The notes beneath the pieces are model-generated. The model did no database searches. It saw only the letters and a list, made by a program, of their open reading frames with translations, and was not told where the DNA came from. 64,000 nucleotides of DNA from Hydractinia symbiolongicarpus (taxonomy: Eukaryota > Cnidaria > Hydrozoa > Anthoathecata > Hydractiniidae): contig NC_079880.1 in assembly GCF_029227915.1 (NCBI RefSeq), forward strand, positions 3,474,001 to 3,538,000. The letters run 5' to 3'. Position numbers and translations under genes: made by a program. This document shows, in pieces, positions 12,905 to 24,789 of the stretch. Numbering within the stretch: the stretch's first letter is position 1; each line of letters begins with the position of its first letter.

Positions 12905-15355
12905 TACAAAGAAAGTACCCAGGGAGTAAACTCATTTTCCGAACGATTTTTTAAATTTTTTTTCCACCACTAAAACGCATGAGACTTGTAGTTTTCAGAA
13001 ATGTTTTCATTTTTGATGAGACGCTGAATAAAAGAAGTTTAATTGCCGGCAAACCAAAACCCGCGTCTTCCCGTAAATTCCGGACTCGGCCCGTATAGTC
13101 AAAAGTATACAAAGAAAGTACCCAGGGAGTAAACTCATTTCCCGAACGATTTTTTAAATTATTTTTTCACCACTAAATCGCATGAGACTTGTAGTTTTCA
13201 AAAATGTTTTCATTTTTGATGAGACGCTGAATAAAAGAAGTTTAATCGCCGGCAAACGAAAACCTGCGATTTCCCGTAAATCCCGGACTCAACCCGTATA
13301 GTCAAAAGTATACAAAGAAAGTACCCAGGGTGTAAACTCATTTCCCGAACGATTTTTTAAATTATTATTTCACCACTAAAGCCCATGAGACTTGTAGTAT
13401 TTAAAAATATTTTCATTTTTGATGAGACGCTGAATAAAAGAAGTTTAATCGCCGGCAAACGAAAACCTGCGATTTCCCGTAAATCCCGGACTCGGCCCGT
13501 ATAGTCAAAAGTATACAAAGAAAGTACCCAGGGTGTAAACTCATTTTCCGAACGATTTTTTAAATTATTATTTCACCACTAAAGCCCATGAGACTTGTAG
13601 TATTTAAAAATATTTTCATTTTTGATGAGACGCTGAATAAAAGAAGTTTAATCGCCGGCAAACGAAAACCCGCGACTTTCCGTAAATCCCGGACTCGGCC
13701 CGTATAGTCAAAAGTATACAAAGAAAGTACCCAGGGAGTAAACTCATTTCCCCAACGATTTTTTAAATTTTTTTTAACCACTAAAACGCATGAGACTTGT
13801 AGTTTTTAAAAATGTTTTCATTTTTGATGAGACGCTGAATAAAAGAAGTTTAATTGCCGGCAAACGAAAACCCACGTCTTCCCGTAAATCCCGGACTCGG
13901 CCTGTATAGTCAAAAGTATACAAAGAAAGTACCCAGGGAGTAAACTCATTTTCCGAACGATTTTTTAAATTTTTTTTTCACCACTAAAACGCATGAGACT
14001 TGTAGTTTTCAGAAATGTTTTCATTTTTGATGAGACGCTTAATGAAAGAGGTTTAATCGCCGGCAAACGAAAACCCGAGATTTCCCGTAAATCCCGGGCT
14101 TGGCCCGTATAGTCAAAAGAATACAAAGAAAGTACCCAGGGAGTAAACTCATTTTCCGAACGATTTTTTAAATTTTTTTTCCACCACTAAAACGCATGAG
14201 ACTTGTAGTTTTCAGAAATGTTTTCATTTTTGATGAGACGCTGAATAAAAGAAGTTTAATTGCCGGCAAACCAAAACCCGCGTCTTCCCGTAAATTCCGG
14301 ACTCGGCCCGTATAGTCAAAAGTATACAAAGAAAGTACCCAGGGAGTAAACTCATTTCCCGAACGATTTTTTAAATTATTTTTTCACCACTAAATCGCAT
14401 GAGACTTGTAGTTTTCAAAAATGTTTTCATTTTTGATGAGACGCTGAATAAAAGAAGTTTAATCGCCGGCAAACGAAAACCTGCGATTTCCCGTAAATCC
14501 CGGACTCAACCCGTATAGTCAAAAGTATACAAAGAAAGTACCCAGGGTGTAAACTCATTTCCCGAACGATTTTTTAAATTATTATTTCACCACTAAAGCC
14601 CATGAGACTTGTAGTATTTAAAAATATTTTCATTTTTGATGAGACGCTGAATAAAAGAAGTTTAATCGCCGGCAAACGAAAACCTGCGATTTCCCGTAAA
14701 TCCCGGACTCGGCCCGTATAGTCAAAAGTATACAAAGAAAGTACCCAGGGTGTAAACTCATTTTCCGAACGATTTTTTAAATTATTATTTCACCACTAAA
14801 GCCCATGAGACTTGTAGTATTTAAAAATATTTTCATTTTTGATGAGACGCTGAATAAAAGAAGTTTAATCGCCGGCAAACGAAAACCCGCGACTTTCCGT
14901 AAATCCCGGACTCGGCCCGTATAGTCAAAAGTATACAAAGAAAGTACCCAGGGAGTAAACTCATTTCCCCAACGATTTTTTAAATTTTTTTTAACCACTA
15001 AAACGCATGAGACTTGTAGTTTTTAAAAATGTTTTCATTTTTGATGAGACGCTGAATAAAAGAAGTTTAATTGCCGGCAAACGAAAACCCACGTCTTCCC
15101 GTAAATCCCGGACTCGGCCTGTATAGTCAAAAGTATACAAAGAAAGTACCCAGGGAGTAAACTCATTTTCCGAACGATTTTTTAAATTTTTTTTCACCAC
15201 TAAAACGCATGAGACTTGTAGTTTTCAGAAATGTTTTCATTTTTGATGAGACGCTTAATGAAAGAGGTTTAATCGCCGGCAAACGAAAACCCGAGATTTC
15301 CCGTAAATCCCGGGCTTGGCCCGTATAGTCAAAAGAATACAAAGAAAGTACCCAG
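12905..15355. repeat. 1217-bp (six-monomer) tandem duplication
   Basis: Copies are about 12905-14121 and 14122-15355. Both carry AAATTCCGG (13.08 and 14.29 kb), GGACTCAACCCG (13.29 and 14.51 kb), TTTCCCCAACG and a T8AACCAC tract. The offset is 1217 until a T-tract length difference near 15.19 kb makes it 1216. The left edge shows as AGTATAC in copy 1 against AGAATAC at the start of copy 2. Apart from the T tract I saw almost no differences. Confidence 0.85.
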
Positions 15356-15474
15356 GGTGTAAACTCATTTCCCGAACGATTTTTTAAATTATTATTTCAC
15401 CCCTAAAGCCCATGAGACTTGTAGTATTTAAAAATATTTTCATTTTTGATGAGACGCTGAATAAAAGAAGTTTA

Positions 15475-17920
15475 ATCGCCGGCAAACGAAATCCCGCGAC
15501 TTCCCGTAAATCCCGGACTCGGCCCGTATAGTCAAAAGTATACAAAGAAAGTACCCAGGGAGTAAACTCATTTCCCGAACGATTTTTTAAATTTTTTTCA
15601 CCACTAAAACGCATGAGACTTGTAGTTTTTAAAAATGTTTTCATTTTTGATGAGACGCTGAATAAAAGAATTTTAATTGCCGGCAAACCAAAACCCGCGT
15701 CTTCCCGTAAATCCCGGACTCGGCCCGTATAGTCAAAAGTATACAAAGAAAGTACCCAGGGAGTAAACTCATTTTCCGAACGATTTTTTAAATTTTTTTT
15801 TCACCACTAAAACGCATGAGACTTGTAGTTTTCAGAAATGTTTTCATTTTTGATGAGACGCTTAATGAAAGTTGTTTAATCGCCGGCAAACGAAAACCCG
15901 CGATTTCCCGTAAATCCCGGGCTTGGCCCGTATAGTCGAATGTATACAAAGAAAGTACCCTGTGAGTAAACTCATTTCCAGAACGATTTTTTAATTTATT
16001 TTTTCAACACTAAAACGCATGAGACTTGTAGTTTTCAAAAAAGTTTTCATTTTTGACGAGACGCTTAATGAAAGAGGTTTAATCGCCGGCAAACGAAAAC
16101 CCGAGATTTCCCGTAAATCCTGGGCTTGGCCCGTATAGTCAAAAGTATACAAAGATAGTACCCAGGGAGTAAACTCATTTCCCGAACGATTTTTTAAATT
16201 ATTATTTCACCACTAAAGCCCATGAGACTTGTAGTTTTTAAAAATGTTTTCATTTTTGATGAGACGCTGAATAAAAGAAGTTTAATTGCCGGCAAACGAA
16301 AACCCGCGACTTCCCGTAAATCCTGGACTCGGCCCGTATAGTCAAAAGTATACAAAGAAAGTACCCAGGGAGTAAACTCATTTCCCGAACGATTTTTTAA
16401 ATTAATTTTCACCACTAAAACGCATGAGACTTGTAATTTTCAGAAATGTTTTCATTTTTGATGAGACTCTTAATAAAAGTGGTTTAATCGCCGGCAAACG
16501 AAAACCCGCGATTTCCCGTAAATCCCGGGCTTGGCCCGTATAGTTCAATGTATACAAAGAAAGTACCCTGTGAGTAAACTCATTTCCGAAACGATTTTTT
16601 CAATTATCTTTTCACCACTAAAACTCATGGGACTTGCAGTTTTCAAAAATGTTTTCATTTTTGATGAGACGCTTAATAAAAGAGGTTTAATCGCCGGCAA
16701 ACGAAATCCCGCGACTTCCCGTAAATCCCGGACTCGGCCCGTATAGTCAAAAGTATACAAAGAAAGTACCCAGGGAGTAAACTCATTTCCCGAACGATTT
16801 TTTAAATTTTTTTCACCACTAAAACGCATGAGACTTGTAGTTTTTAAAAATGTTTTCATTTTTGATGAGACGCTGAATAAAAGAATTTTAATTGCCGGCA
16901 AACCAAAACCCGCGTCTTCCCGTAAATCCCGGACTCGGCCCGTATAGTCAAAAGTATACAAAGAAAGTACCCAGGGAGTAAACTCATTTTCCGAACGATT
17001 TTTTAAATTTTTTTTTCACCACTAAAACGCATGAGACTTGTAGTTTTCAGAAATGTTTTCATTTTTGATGAGACGCTTAATGAAAGTTGTTTAATCGCCG
17101 GCAAACGAAAACCCGCGATTTCCCGTAAATCCCGGGCTTGGCCCGTATAGTCGAATGTATACAAAGAAAGTACCCTGTGAGTAAACTCATTTCCAGAACG
17201 ATTTTTTAATTTATTTTTTCAACACTAAAACGCATGAGACTTGTAGTTTTCAAAAAAGTTTTCATTTTTGACGAGACGCTTAATGAAAGAGGTTTAATCG
17301 CCGGCAAACGAAAACCCGAGATTTCCCGTAAATCCTGGGCTTGGCCCGTATAGTCAAAAGTATACAAAGATAGTACCCAGGGAGTAAACTCATTTCCCGA
17401 ACGATTTTTTAAATTATTATTTCACCACTAAAGCCCATGAGACTTGTAGTTTTTAAAAATGTTTTCATTTTTGATGAGACGCTGAATAAAAGAAGTTTAA
17501 TTGCCGGCAAACGAAAACCCGCGACTTCCCGTAAATCCTGGACTCGGCCCGTATAGTCAAAAGTATACAAAGAAAGTACCCAGGGAGTAAACTCATTTCC
17601 CGAACGATTTTTTAAATTAATTTTCACCACTAAAACGCATGAGACTTGTAATTTTCAGAAATGTTTTCATTTTTGATGAGACTCTTAATAAAAGTGGTTT
17701 AATCGCCGGCAAACGAAAACCCGCGATTTCCCGTAAATCCCGGGCTTGGCCCGTATAGTTCAATGTATACAAAGAAAGTACGCTGTGAGTAAACTCATTT
17801 CCGAAACGATTTTTTCAATTATCTTTTCACCACTAAAACTCATGGGACTTGCAGTTTTCAAAAATGTTTTCATTTTTGATGAGACGCTTAATAAAAGAGG
17901 TTTAATCGCCGGCAAACGAA
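15475..17920. repeat. 1215-bp (six-monomer) tandem duplication
   Basis: Copies are about 15475-16689 and 16690-17920, offset 1215. Shared private forms include AAATCCCGCGACTT, CAAAAAAGTTTTC (16.04 and 17.25 kb), TTTTGACGAGACGC, AAATCCTGG, TAGTTCAATG and CATGGGACTTGCAG. One difference seen is GTACCCTGTG at about 16.57 kb against GTACGCTGTG at about 17.78 kb. Near-identity indicates a recent event. Confidence 0.85.
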
Positions 17921-20849
17921 ATCCCGCGATTTCCCGTAAATGCCGGGCTTGGCCGTATAGTCGAATGTATACAAAGAAAGTACCCAGAGAGTAAACTCAT
18001 TTCACGAACGATTTTTTAAATTTTTTTTTCACCACTAAAACGCATGAGACTTGTAGTTTTCTGAATTGTTTTCATTTTTGATGAGACGCTTAATGAAAGT
18101 TGTTTAATCGCCGGAAACGAATACCCGCGATTTCCGGTAAATCCCGGGCTTGGCCCGTATAGTCGAATGTATACAAAGAAAGTACCCTGTAAGTAAACTC
18201 ATTTTCCAAACGAATTTTTAAATTATTTTTTCACCACTAAAACGCATGAGACTTGTAGTTTTCAGAAATGTTTTCATTTTTGATGAGACGCTTAATAAAA
18301 GAGGTTTAATCGCCGGCAAACGAAATCCCGCGATTTCCCGTAAATGCCGGGCTTGGCCGTATAGTCGAATGTATACAAAGAAAGTACCCAGAGAGTAAAC
18401 TCATTTCACGAACGATTTTTTAAATTTTTTTTTCACCACTAAAACGCATGAGACTTGTAGTTTTCAAAAATGTTTTCATTTTTGATGAGACGCTTAATGA
18501 AAGAGGTTTAATCGCCGGCAAACGAAAACCCGCGATTTCCCGTAAATCCCGGCCTTGGCCCGTATAGTCGAATGTATACAAAGAAAGTACCCTGTGAGTA
18601 AACTCATTTCCCGAACGATTTTTTAAATTTTTTTCACCACTAAAACGCATGAGACTTGTAGTTTTTAAAAATGTTTTCATTTTTGATGAGACGCTGAATA
18701 AAAGAAGTTTAATTGCCGGCAAACCAAAACCCGCGTCTTCCCGTAAATCTCGGACTCGGCCCGTATAGTCAAAAGTATACAAAGAAAGTACCCAGGGAGT
18801 AAACTCATTTTCCGAACGATTTTTTAAATTTTTTTTCACCACTAAAACGCATGAGACTTGTAGTTTTCAGAAATGTTTTCATTTTTGATGAGACGTTTAA
18901 TGAAAGTTGCTTAATCGCCGGCAAACGAAAACCCGCGATTTCCCGTAAATCCCGTGCTTGGCCCGTATAGTCGAATGTATACAAAGAAAGTACCCTGTGA
19001 GTAAACTCATTTCCAGAACGATTTTTAATTTATTTTTTCAACACTAAAACGCATGAGACTTGTAGTTTTCAAAAAAGTTTTCATTTTTGATGAGACGCTT
19101 AATGAAAGAGGTTTAATCGCCGGCAAACGAAAACCCAAGATTTCCCGTAAATCCCGGGCTTGGCCCGTATAGTCAAAAGTATACAAAGATAGTACCCAGG
19201 GAGTAAACTCATTTCCCGAACGATTTTTTAAATTATTATTTCACAACTAAAGCCCATGAGACTTGTAGTTTTTAAAAGTGTTTTCATTTTTGATGAGACG
19301 CTGAATAAAAGAAGTTTAATTGCCGGCAAACGAAAACCCGCGACTTCCCGTAAATCCCGGACTCGGCCCGTATAGTCAAAAGTATACAAAGAAAGTACCC
19401 TGTGAGTAAACTCATTTCCCGAACGATTTTTTAAATTTTTTTCACCACTAAAACGCATGAGACTTGTAGTTTTTAAAAATGTTTTCATTTTTGATGAGAC
19501 GCTGAATAAAAGAAGTTTAATTGCCGGCAAACCAAAACCCGCGTCTTCCCGTAAATCCCGGACTCGGCCCGTATAGTCAAAAGTATACAAAGAAAGTACC
19601 CAGGGAGTAAACTCATTTTCCGAACGATTTTTTAAATTTTTTTTTCACCACTAAAACGCATGAGACTTGTAGTTTTCAGAAATGTTTTCATTTTTGATGA
19701 GACGCTTAATGAAAGTTGTTTAATCGCCGGCAAACGAAAACCCGCGATTTCCCGTAAATCCCGGGCTTGGCCCGTATAGTCGAATGTATACAAAGAAAGT
19801 ACCCTGTGAGTAAACTCATTTCCAGAACGATTTTTTAATTTATTTTTTCAACACTAAAACGCATGAGACTTGTAGTTTTCAAAAAAGTTTTCATTTTTGA
19901 TGAGACGCTTAATGAAAGAGGTTTAATCGCCGGCAAACGAAAACCCGAGATTTCCCGTAAATCCCGGGCTTGGCCCGTATAGTCAAAAGTATACAAAGAT
20001 AGTACCGAGGGAGTAAACTCATTTCCCGAACGATTTTTTAAATTATTATTTCACCACTAAAGCCCATGAGACTTGTAGTTTTTAAAAATGTTTTCATTTT
20101 TGATGAGACGCTGAATAAAAGAAGTTTAATTGCCGGCAAACGAAAACCCGCGACTTCCCGTAAATCCCGGACTCGGCCCGTATAGTCAAAAGTATACAAA
20201 GAAAGTACCCAGGGAGTAAACTCATTTCCCGAACGATTTTTTAAATTAATTTTCACCACTAAAACGCATGAGACTTGTAGTTTTCAGAAATGTTTTCATT
20301 TTTGATGAGACGCTTAATAAAAGTGGTTTAATCGCCGGCAAACGAAAACCCGCGATTTCCCGTAAATCCCGGGCTTGGCCCGTATAGTTCAATGTATACA
20401 AAGAAAGTACCCTGTGAGTAAACTCATTTCCGAAACGATTTTTTCAATTATCTTTTCACCACTAAAACTCATGGGACTTTCAGTTTTCAAAAATGTTTTC
20501 ATTTTTGATGAGACGCTTAATAAAAGAAGTTTAATCGCCGGCAAACGTAATCCCGCGATTTCCCGTAAATCCCGGGCTTGGCCCGTATAGTCGAATGTAT
20601 ACAAAGAAAGTACCCAGAGAGTAAACTCATTTCACGAACGATTTTTTAATTTTTTTTTTCACCACTAAAACGCATGAGACTTGTAGTTTTCAAAAATGTT
20701 TTCATTTTTGATGAGACGCTTAATGAAAGAGGTTTAATCGCCGGCAAACGAAAACCCGCGATTTCCCGTAAATCCCGGCCTTGGCCCGTATAGTCGAATG
20801 TATACACAGAAAGTACCCTGTGAGTAAACTCATTTCCCGAACGATTTTT
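17921..20849. repeat. Mixed block with partial matches to 16-18 kb
   Basis: The marker AAATGCCGGGCTTGGCCG occurs at 17.94 and 18.34 kb (about 404 bp apart) with a degraded monomer between. The CAAAAAAGTTTTC marker recurs at 19.07 and 19.88 kb. The stretch from about 19.63 to 20.53 kb matches 17.0-17.9 kb at offset 2629, so it belongs to the same family as the 1215-bp pair. No gene is seen. Confidence 0.75.
18061..18215. repeat. Monomer carrying a cluster of private mutations
   Basis: Within about 150 bp this copy has CTGAATTG, CGCCGGAAACG (two bases lost), GAATACCCG, TTTCCGGTAAA and CCCTGTAAGTAAAC. I did not see these changes in other monomers. It looks like an older unit that has escaped homogenisation. 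Confidence 0.7.
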
Positions 20850-22604
20850 TAAATTTTTTTCACCACTAAAACGCATGAGACTTGTAGTTTTTAAAAATGT
20901 TTTCATTTTTGATGAGACGCTGAATAAAAGAAGTTTAATCGCTGGCAAACGAAAACCCGCGACTTCCCGTAAATCCCGGACTCAGCCCGTATAGTCAAAA
21001 GTATACAAAGAAAGTACCCAGGGTGTAAACTCATTTCCCGAACTATTTTTTAAATTATTATTTCACCACTAAATCGCATGAGACTTGTAGTTTTAAAAAA
21101 TGTTTTCATTTTTGATGAGACGCTGAATAAAAGAAGTTTAATCGCCGGCAAACGAAAACCTGCGATTTCCCGTAAATCCCGGACTCGGCCCGTATAGTCA
21201 AAAGTATACAAAGAAAGTACCCAGGGTGTAAACTCATTTCCCGAACGATTTTTTAAATTATTATTTCACCACTAAAGCCCATGAGACTTGTAGTACTTAA
21301 AAATATTTTCATTTTTGATGAGACGCTGAATAAAAGAAGTTTAATCGCCGGCAAACGAAAACAAGCGATTTCCCGTAAATCCCGGACTCGGCCCGTATAG
21401 TCAAAAGTATACACAGAAAGTACCCAGGGTGTAAACTCATTTCCCGTACGATTTTTTAAATTATTATTTCACCACTAAAGCCCATGAGACTTGTAGTATT
21501 TAAAAATATTTTCATTTTTGATGAGACGCTGAATAAAAGAAGTTTAATCGCCGGCAAACGAAAACCCGCGACTTCCCGTAAATCCCGGACTCAGCCCGTA
21601 TAGTCAAAAGTATACAAAGAAAGTACCCAGGGTGTAAACTCATTTCCCGAACGATTTTTTAAATTATTATTTCACCACTAAAGCCCATGAGACTTGTAGT
21701 ACTTAAAAATATTTTCATTTTTGATGAGACGCTGAATAAAAAAGTTTAATCGCCGGCAAACGAAAACAAGCGATTTCCCGTAAATCCCGGACTCGGCCCG
21801 TATAGTCAAAAGTATACACAGAAAGTACCCAGGGTGTAAACTCATTTCCCGTACGATTTTTTAAATTTTTTTCACCACTAAAACGCATGAGACTTGTAGT
21901 TTTTAAAAATGTTTTCATTTTTGATGAGACGCTGAATAAAAGAAGTTTAATCGCTGGCAAACGAAAACCCGCGACTTCCCGTAAATCCCGGACTCAGCCC
22001 GTATAGTCAAAAGTATACAAAGAAAGTACCCAGGGTGTAAACTCATTTCCCGAACTATTTTTTAAATTATTATTTCACCACTAAATCGCATGAGACTTGT
22101 AGTTTTAAAAAATGTTTTCATTTTTGATGAGACGCTGAATAAAAGAAGTTTAATCGCCGGCAAACGAAAACCTGCGATTTCCCGTAAATCCCGGACTCGG
22201 CCCGTATAGTCAAAAGTATACAAAGAAAGTACCCAGGGTGTAAACTCATTTCCCGAACGATTTTTTAAATTATTATTTCACCACTAAAGCCCATGAGACT
22301 TGTAGTACTTAAAAATATTTTCATTTTTGATGAGACGCTGAATAAAAGAAGTTTAATCGCCGGCAAACGAAAACAAGCGATTTCCCGTAAATCCCGGACT
22401 CGGCCCGTATAGTCAAAAGTATACACAGAAAGTACCCAGGGTGTAAACTCATTTCCCGTACGATTTTTTAAATTATTATTTCACCACTAAAGCCCATGAG
22501 ACTTGTAGTATTTAAAAATATTTTCATTTTTGATGAGACGCTGAATAAAAGAAGTTTAATCGCCGGCAAACGAAAACCCGCGACTTCCCGTAAATCCCGG
22601 ACTC
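20850..22604. repeat. 1012-bp (five-monomer) tandem duplication, second copy partial
   Basis: Copy 1 is about 20850-21861 and copy 2 about 21862-22604. The markers are CGAACTATTTTTT (21041 and 22053), TTTTAAAAAATG, GTAGTACTTAAAAATA, GAAAACAAGCG and CCCGTACG, all at offset 1012. The copies part near 22.60 kb, where GGACTCAGCCCG is replaced by GGACTCGGCCTG. Inside copy 1 the GTAGTACTT/ACAAGCG pair also recurs two monomers apart. Confidence 0.8.
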
Positions 22605-23069
22605 GGCCTGTATAGTCAAAAGTATACAAAGAAAGTACACAGGGAGTAAACTCATTTCCCAAACGATATTTTAAATTAATTTTCACCGCTAAAACGCATG
22701 AGACTTGTAGTTTTCAGAAATGTTTTCATTTTTGATGAGACGCTTAATGAAAGTTGTTTAATCGCCGGCAAACGAAAACCCGCGATTTCCCGTAAATCCC
22801 GGGCTTGGCCCGTATAGTCGCATGTATACAAAGAAAGTACCCTGTGAGTAAACTCATTTCCAGAACGATTTTTTAAATTATTATTTCACCACTAAAGCCC
22901 ATGAGACTTGTAGTATTTAAAAATATTTTCATTTGTGATGAGACGCTGAATAAAAGAAGTTTAATCGCTGGCAAACGAAAACCCGCGACTTCCCGTAAAT
23001 CCCGGACTCAGCCCGTATAGTCAAAAGTATACAAAGAAAGTACCCAGGGTGTAAACTCATTTCCCGAAC
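22605..23069. repeat. Type A and C' monomers leading into the pentamer block
   Basis: Ordinary type A and C' units. Private forms are CACCGCTAAAAC near 22.69 kb, TCGCATG near 22.82 kb and ATTTGTGATGAG near 22.93 kb. No gene is seen. Confidence 0.8.
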
Positions 23070-24399
23070 GATTTTTTAGATTATTTTTTCACCACTAAAA
23101 CGCATGAGCCTTGTAGTTTTCAAAAATGTTTTCATTTTTGATGAGACGCTGAATAAAAGAAGTTTAATCGCCGGCAAACGAAAACCCGCGACTTCCCGTA
23201 AATCCCGGACTCGGCCTGTATAGTCAAAAGTATACAAAGAAAGTACACAGGGAGTAAACTCATTTCCCAAACGATATTTTAAATTAATTTTCACCACTAA
23301 AACGCATGAGACTTGTAGTTTTCAGAAATGTTTTCATTTTTGATGAGACGCTTAATGAAAGTTGTTTAATCGCCGGCAAACGAAAACCCGCGATTTCCCG
23401 TAAATCCCGGGCTTGGCCCGTATAGTCGAATGTATACAAAGAAAGTACCCTGTGAGTAAACTCATTTCCAGAACGATTTTTTAAATTATTATTTCACCAC
23501 TAAAGCCCATGAGACTTGTAGTATTTAAAAATATTTTCATTTTTGATGAGACGCTGAATAAAAGAAGTTTAATCGCTGGCAAACGAAAACCCGCAACTTC
23601 CCGTAAATCCCGGACTCAGCCCGTATAGTCAAAAGTATACAAAGAAAGTACCCAGGGTGTAAACTCATTTCCCAAACGATATTTTAAATTAATTTTCACC
23701 ACTAAAACGCATGAGACTTGTAGTTTTCAGAAATGTTTTCATTTTTGATGAGACGCTTAATGAAAGTTGTTTAATCGCCGGCAAACGAAAACCCGCGATT
23801 TCCCGTAAATCCCGGGCTTGGCCCGTATAGTCGAATGTATACAAAGAAAGTACCCTGTGAGTAAACTCATTTCCAGAACGATTTTTTAAATTATTATTTC
23901 ACCACTAAAGCCCATGAGACTTGTAGTATTTAAAAATATTTTCATTTTTGATGAGACGCTGAATAAAAGAAGTTTAATCGCTGGCAAACGAAAACCCGCG
24001 ACTTCCCGTAAATCCCGGACTCAGCCCGTATAGTCAAAAGTATACAAAGAAAGTACCCAGGGTGTAAACTCATTTCCCGAACGATTTTTTAGATTATTTT
24101 TTCACCACTAAAACGCATGAGCCTTGTAGTTTTCAAAAATGTTTTCATTTTTGATGAGACGCTGAATAAAAGAAGTTTAATCGCCGGCAAACGAAAACCC
24201 GTGACTTCCCGTAAATCCCGGACTCGGCCTGTATAGTCAAAAGTATACAAAGAAAGTACACAGGGAGTAAACTCATTTCCCAAACGATATTTTAAATTAA
24301 TTTTCACCACTAAAACGCATGAGACTTGTAGTTTTCAGAAATGTTTTCATTTTTGATGAGACGCTTAATGAAAGTTGTTTAATCGCCGGCAAACGAAAA

Positions 24400-24433
24400 C
24401 CCGCGATTTCCCGTAAATCCCGGGCTTGGCCCG
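24400..24433. other. Four CCCG tetranucleotides at helical spacing
   Basis: CCCG begins at 24400, 24410, 24419 and 24430, spacings 10, 9 and 11 bp (30 bp over three steps). Further CCC groups in the same monomer family fall at about +61 and, where the tail is TTTCCCGAACG, +81 from the first. The block is conserved in nearly every monomer and is the most GC-rich part of the unit. A role in nucleosome phasing or in protein contacts on one DNA face is inference. Confidence 0.5.
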
Positions 24434-24444
24434 TATAGTCGAAT
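24429..24444 (-). other. CENP-B-box-like motif (spacer one base short), type A monomers
   Basis: On the minus strand type A monomers read TTCGACTATACGGG (24430-24443 here). The established mammalian CENP-B box core is TTCG, four bases, A, two bases, CGGG. Here the order is TTCG, three bases, A, two bases, CGGG: all nine essential bases are present in order but the first spacer is one base short. B and C monomers read TTTGACTATACGGG and lose the CpG in TTCG. Binding by a CENP-B or pogo-family protein is untested, and the match may be chance. Confidence 0.35.
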
Positions 24445-24587
24445 GTATACAAAGAAAGTACCCTGTGAGTAAACTCATTTCCAGAACGATTTTTTAAATT
24501 ATTATTTCACCACTAAAGCCCATGAGACTTGTAGTATTTAAAAATATTTTCATTTTTGATGAGACGCTGAATAAAAGAAGTTTAATC

Positions 24588-24789
24588 GCTGGCAAACGAA
24601 AACCCGCGACTTCCCGTAAATCCCGGACTCAGCCCGTATAGTCAAAAGTATACAAAGAAAGTACCCAGGGTGTAAACTCATTTCCCAAACGATATTTTAA
24701 ATTAATTTTCACCACTAAAACGCATGAGACTTGTAGTTTTCAGAAATGTTTTCATTTTTGATGAGACGCTTAATGAAAGTTGTTTAATC
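24588..24789. repeat. Monomer type C' (GCTGGC / GGACTCAG)
   Basis: This 202-bp copy represents C'. GCCGGC is changed to GCTGGC, the core is CCCGCGACTT, and GGACTCGG is changed to GGACTCAG. Both changes are C-to-T or G-to-A at CpG sites, as expected from deamination of methylated cytosine; that explanation is inference. Monomers with GGACTCAG first appear near 6.38 kb and become common only after 20.9 kb. The GCTGGC form runs from about 20.9 kb onwards. Confidence 0.8.

Larger units (their letters stand above)
7612..13008. repeat. 2642-bp tandem duplication; second copy has a 609-bp insert
   Basis: Copy 1 is about 7612-10254 and copy 2 about 10255-13008. Type F cores at 7985 and 8391 correspond to 10625 and 11031 (offset 2640). 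Further right the offset is 3249 (CCACCAC at 9715 and 12964), because copy 2 carries a 609-bp tandem repeat. The 2-bp drift from 2642 to 2640 comes from ACAAACAAAAAG near 7.83 kb against ACAAACAAAG near 10.47 kb. 2642 is 13 monomers. Confidence 0.85.
24385..24587. repeat. Monomer type A (TTG / TCGAATG / CCCTGTGAG)
   Basis: This 203-bp copy represents type A. It carries CCCGCGATT, the perfect inverted repeat CGGGCTTGGCCCG, TCGAATG where types B and C have TCAAAAG, and CCCTGTGAG and TTTCCAGAACG where the others have CCCAGGG and TTTCCCGAACG. It is preceded by AATGAAAGTTG. Type A is the main carrier of the CENP-B-box-like motif. It occurs throughout the window and, within the 23-28 kb pentamers, alternates with C' monomers. 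The variants travel together, so this is a lineage rather than scattered mutations. Confidence 0.85.

Noticed and set aside
24429-24444. A canonical CENP-B box
   Set aside because: The spacing between TTCG and CGGG is six bases where the box has seven. It is therefore reported only as box-like.
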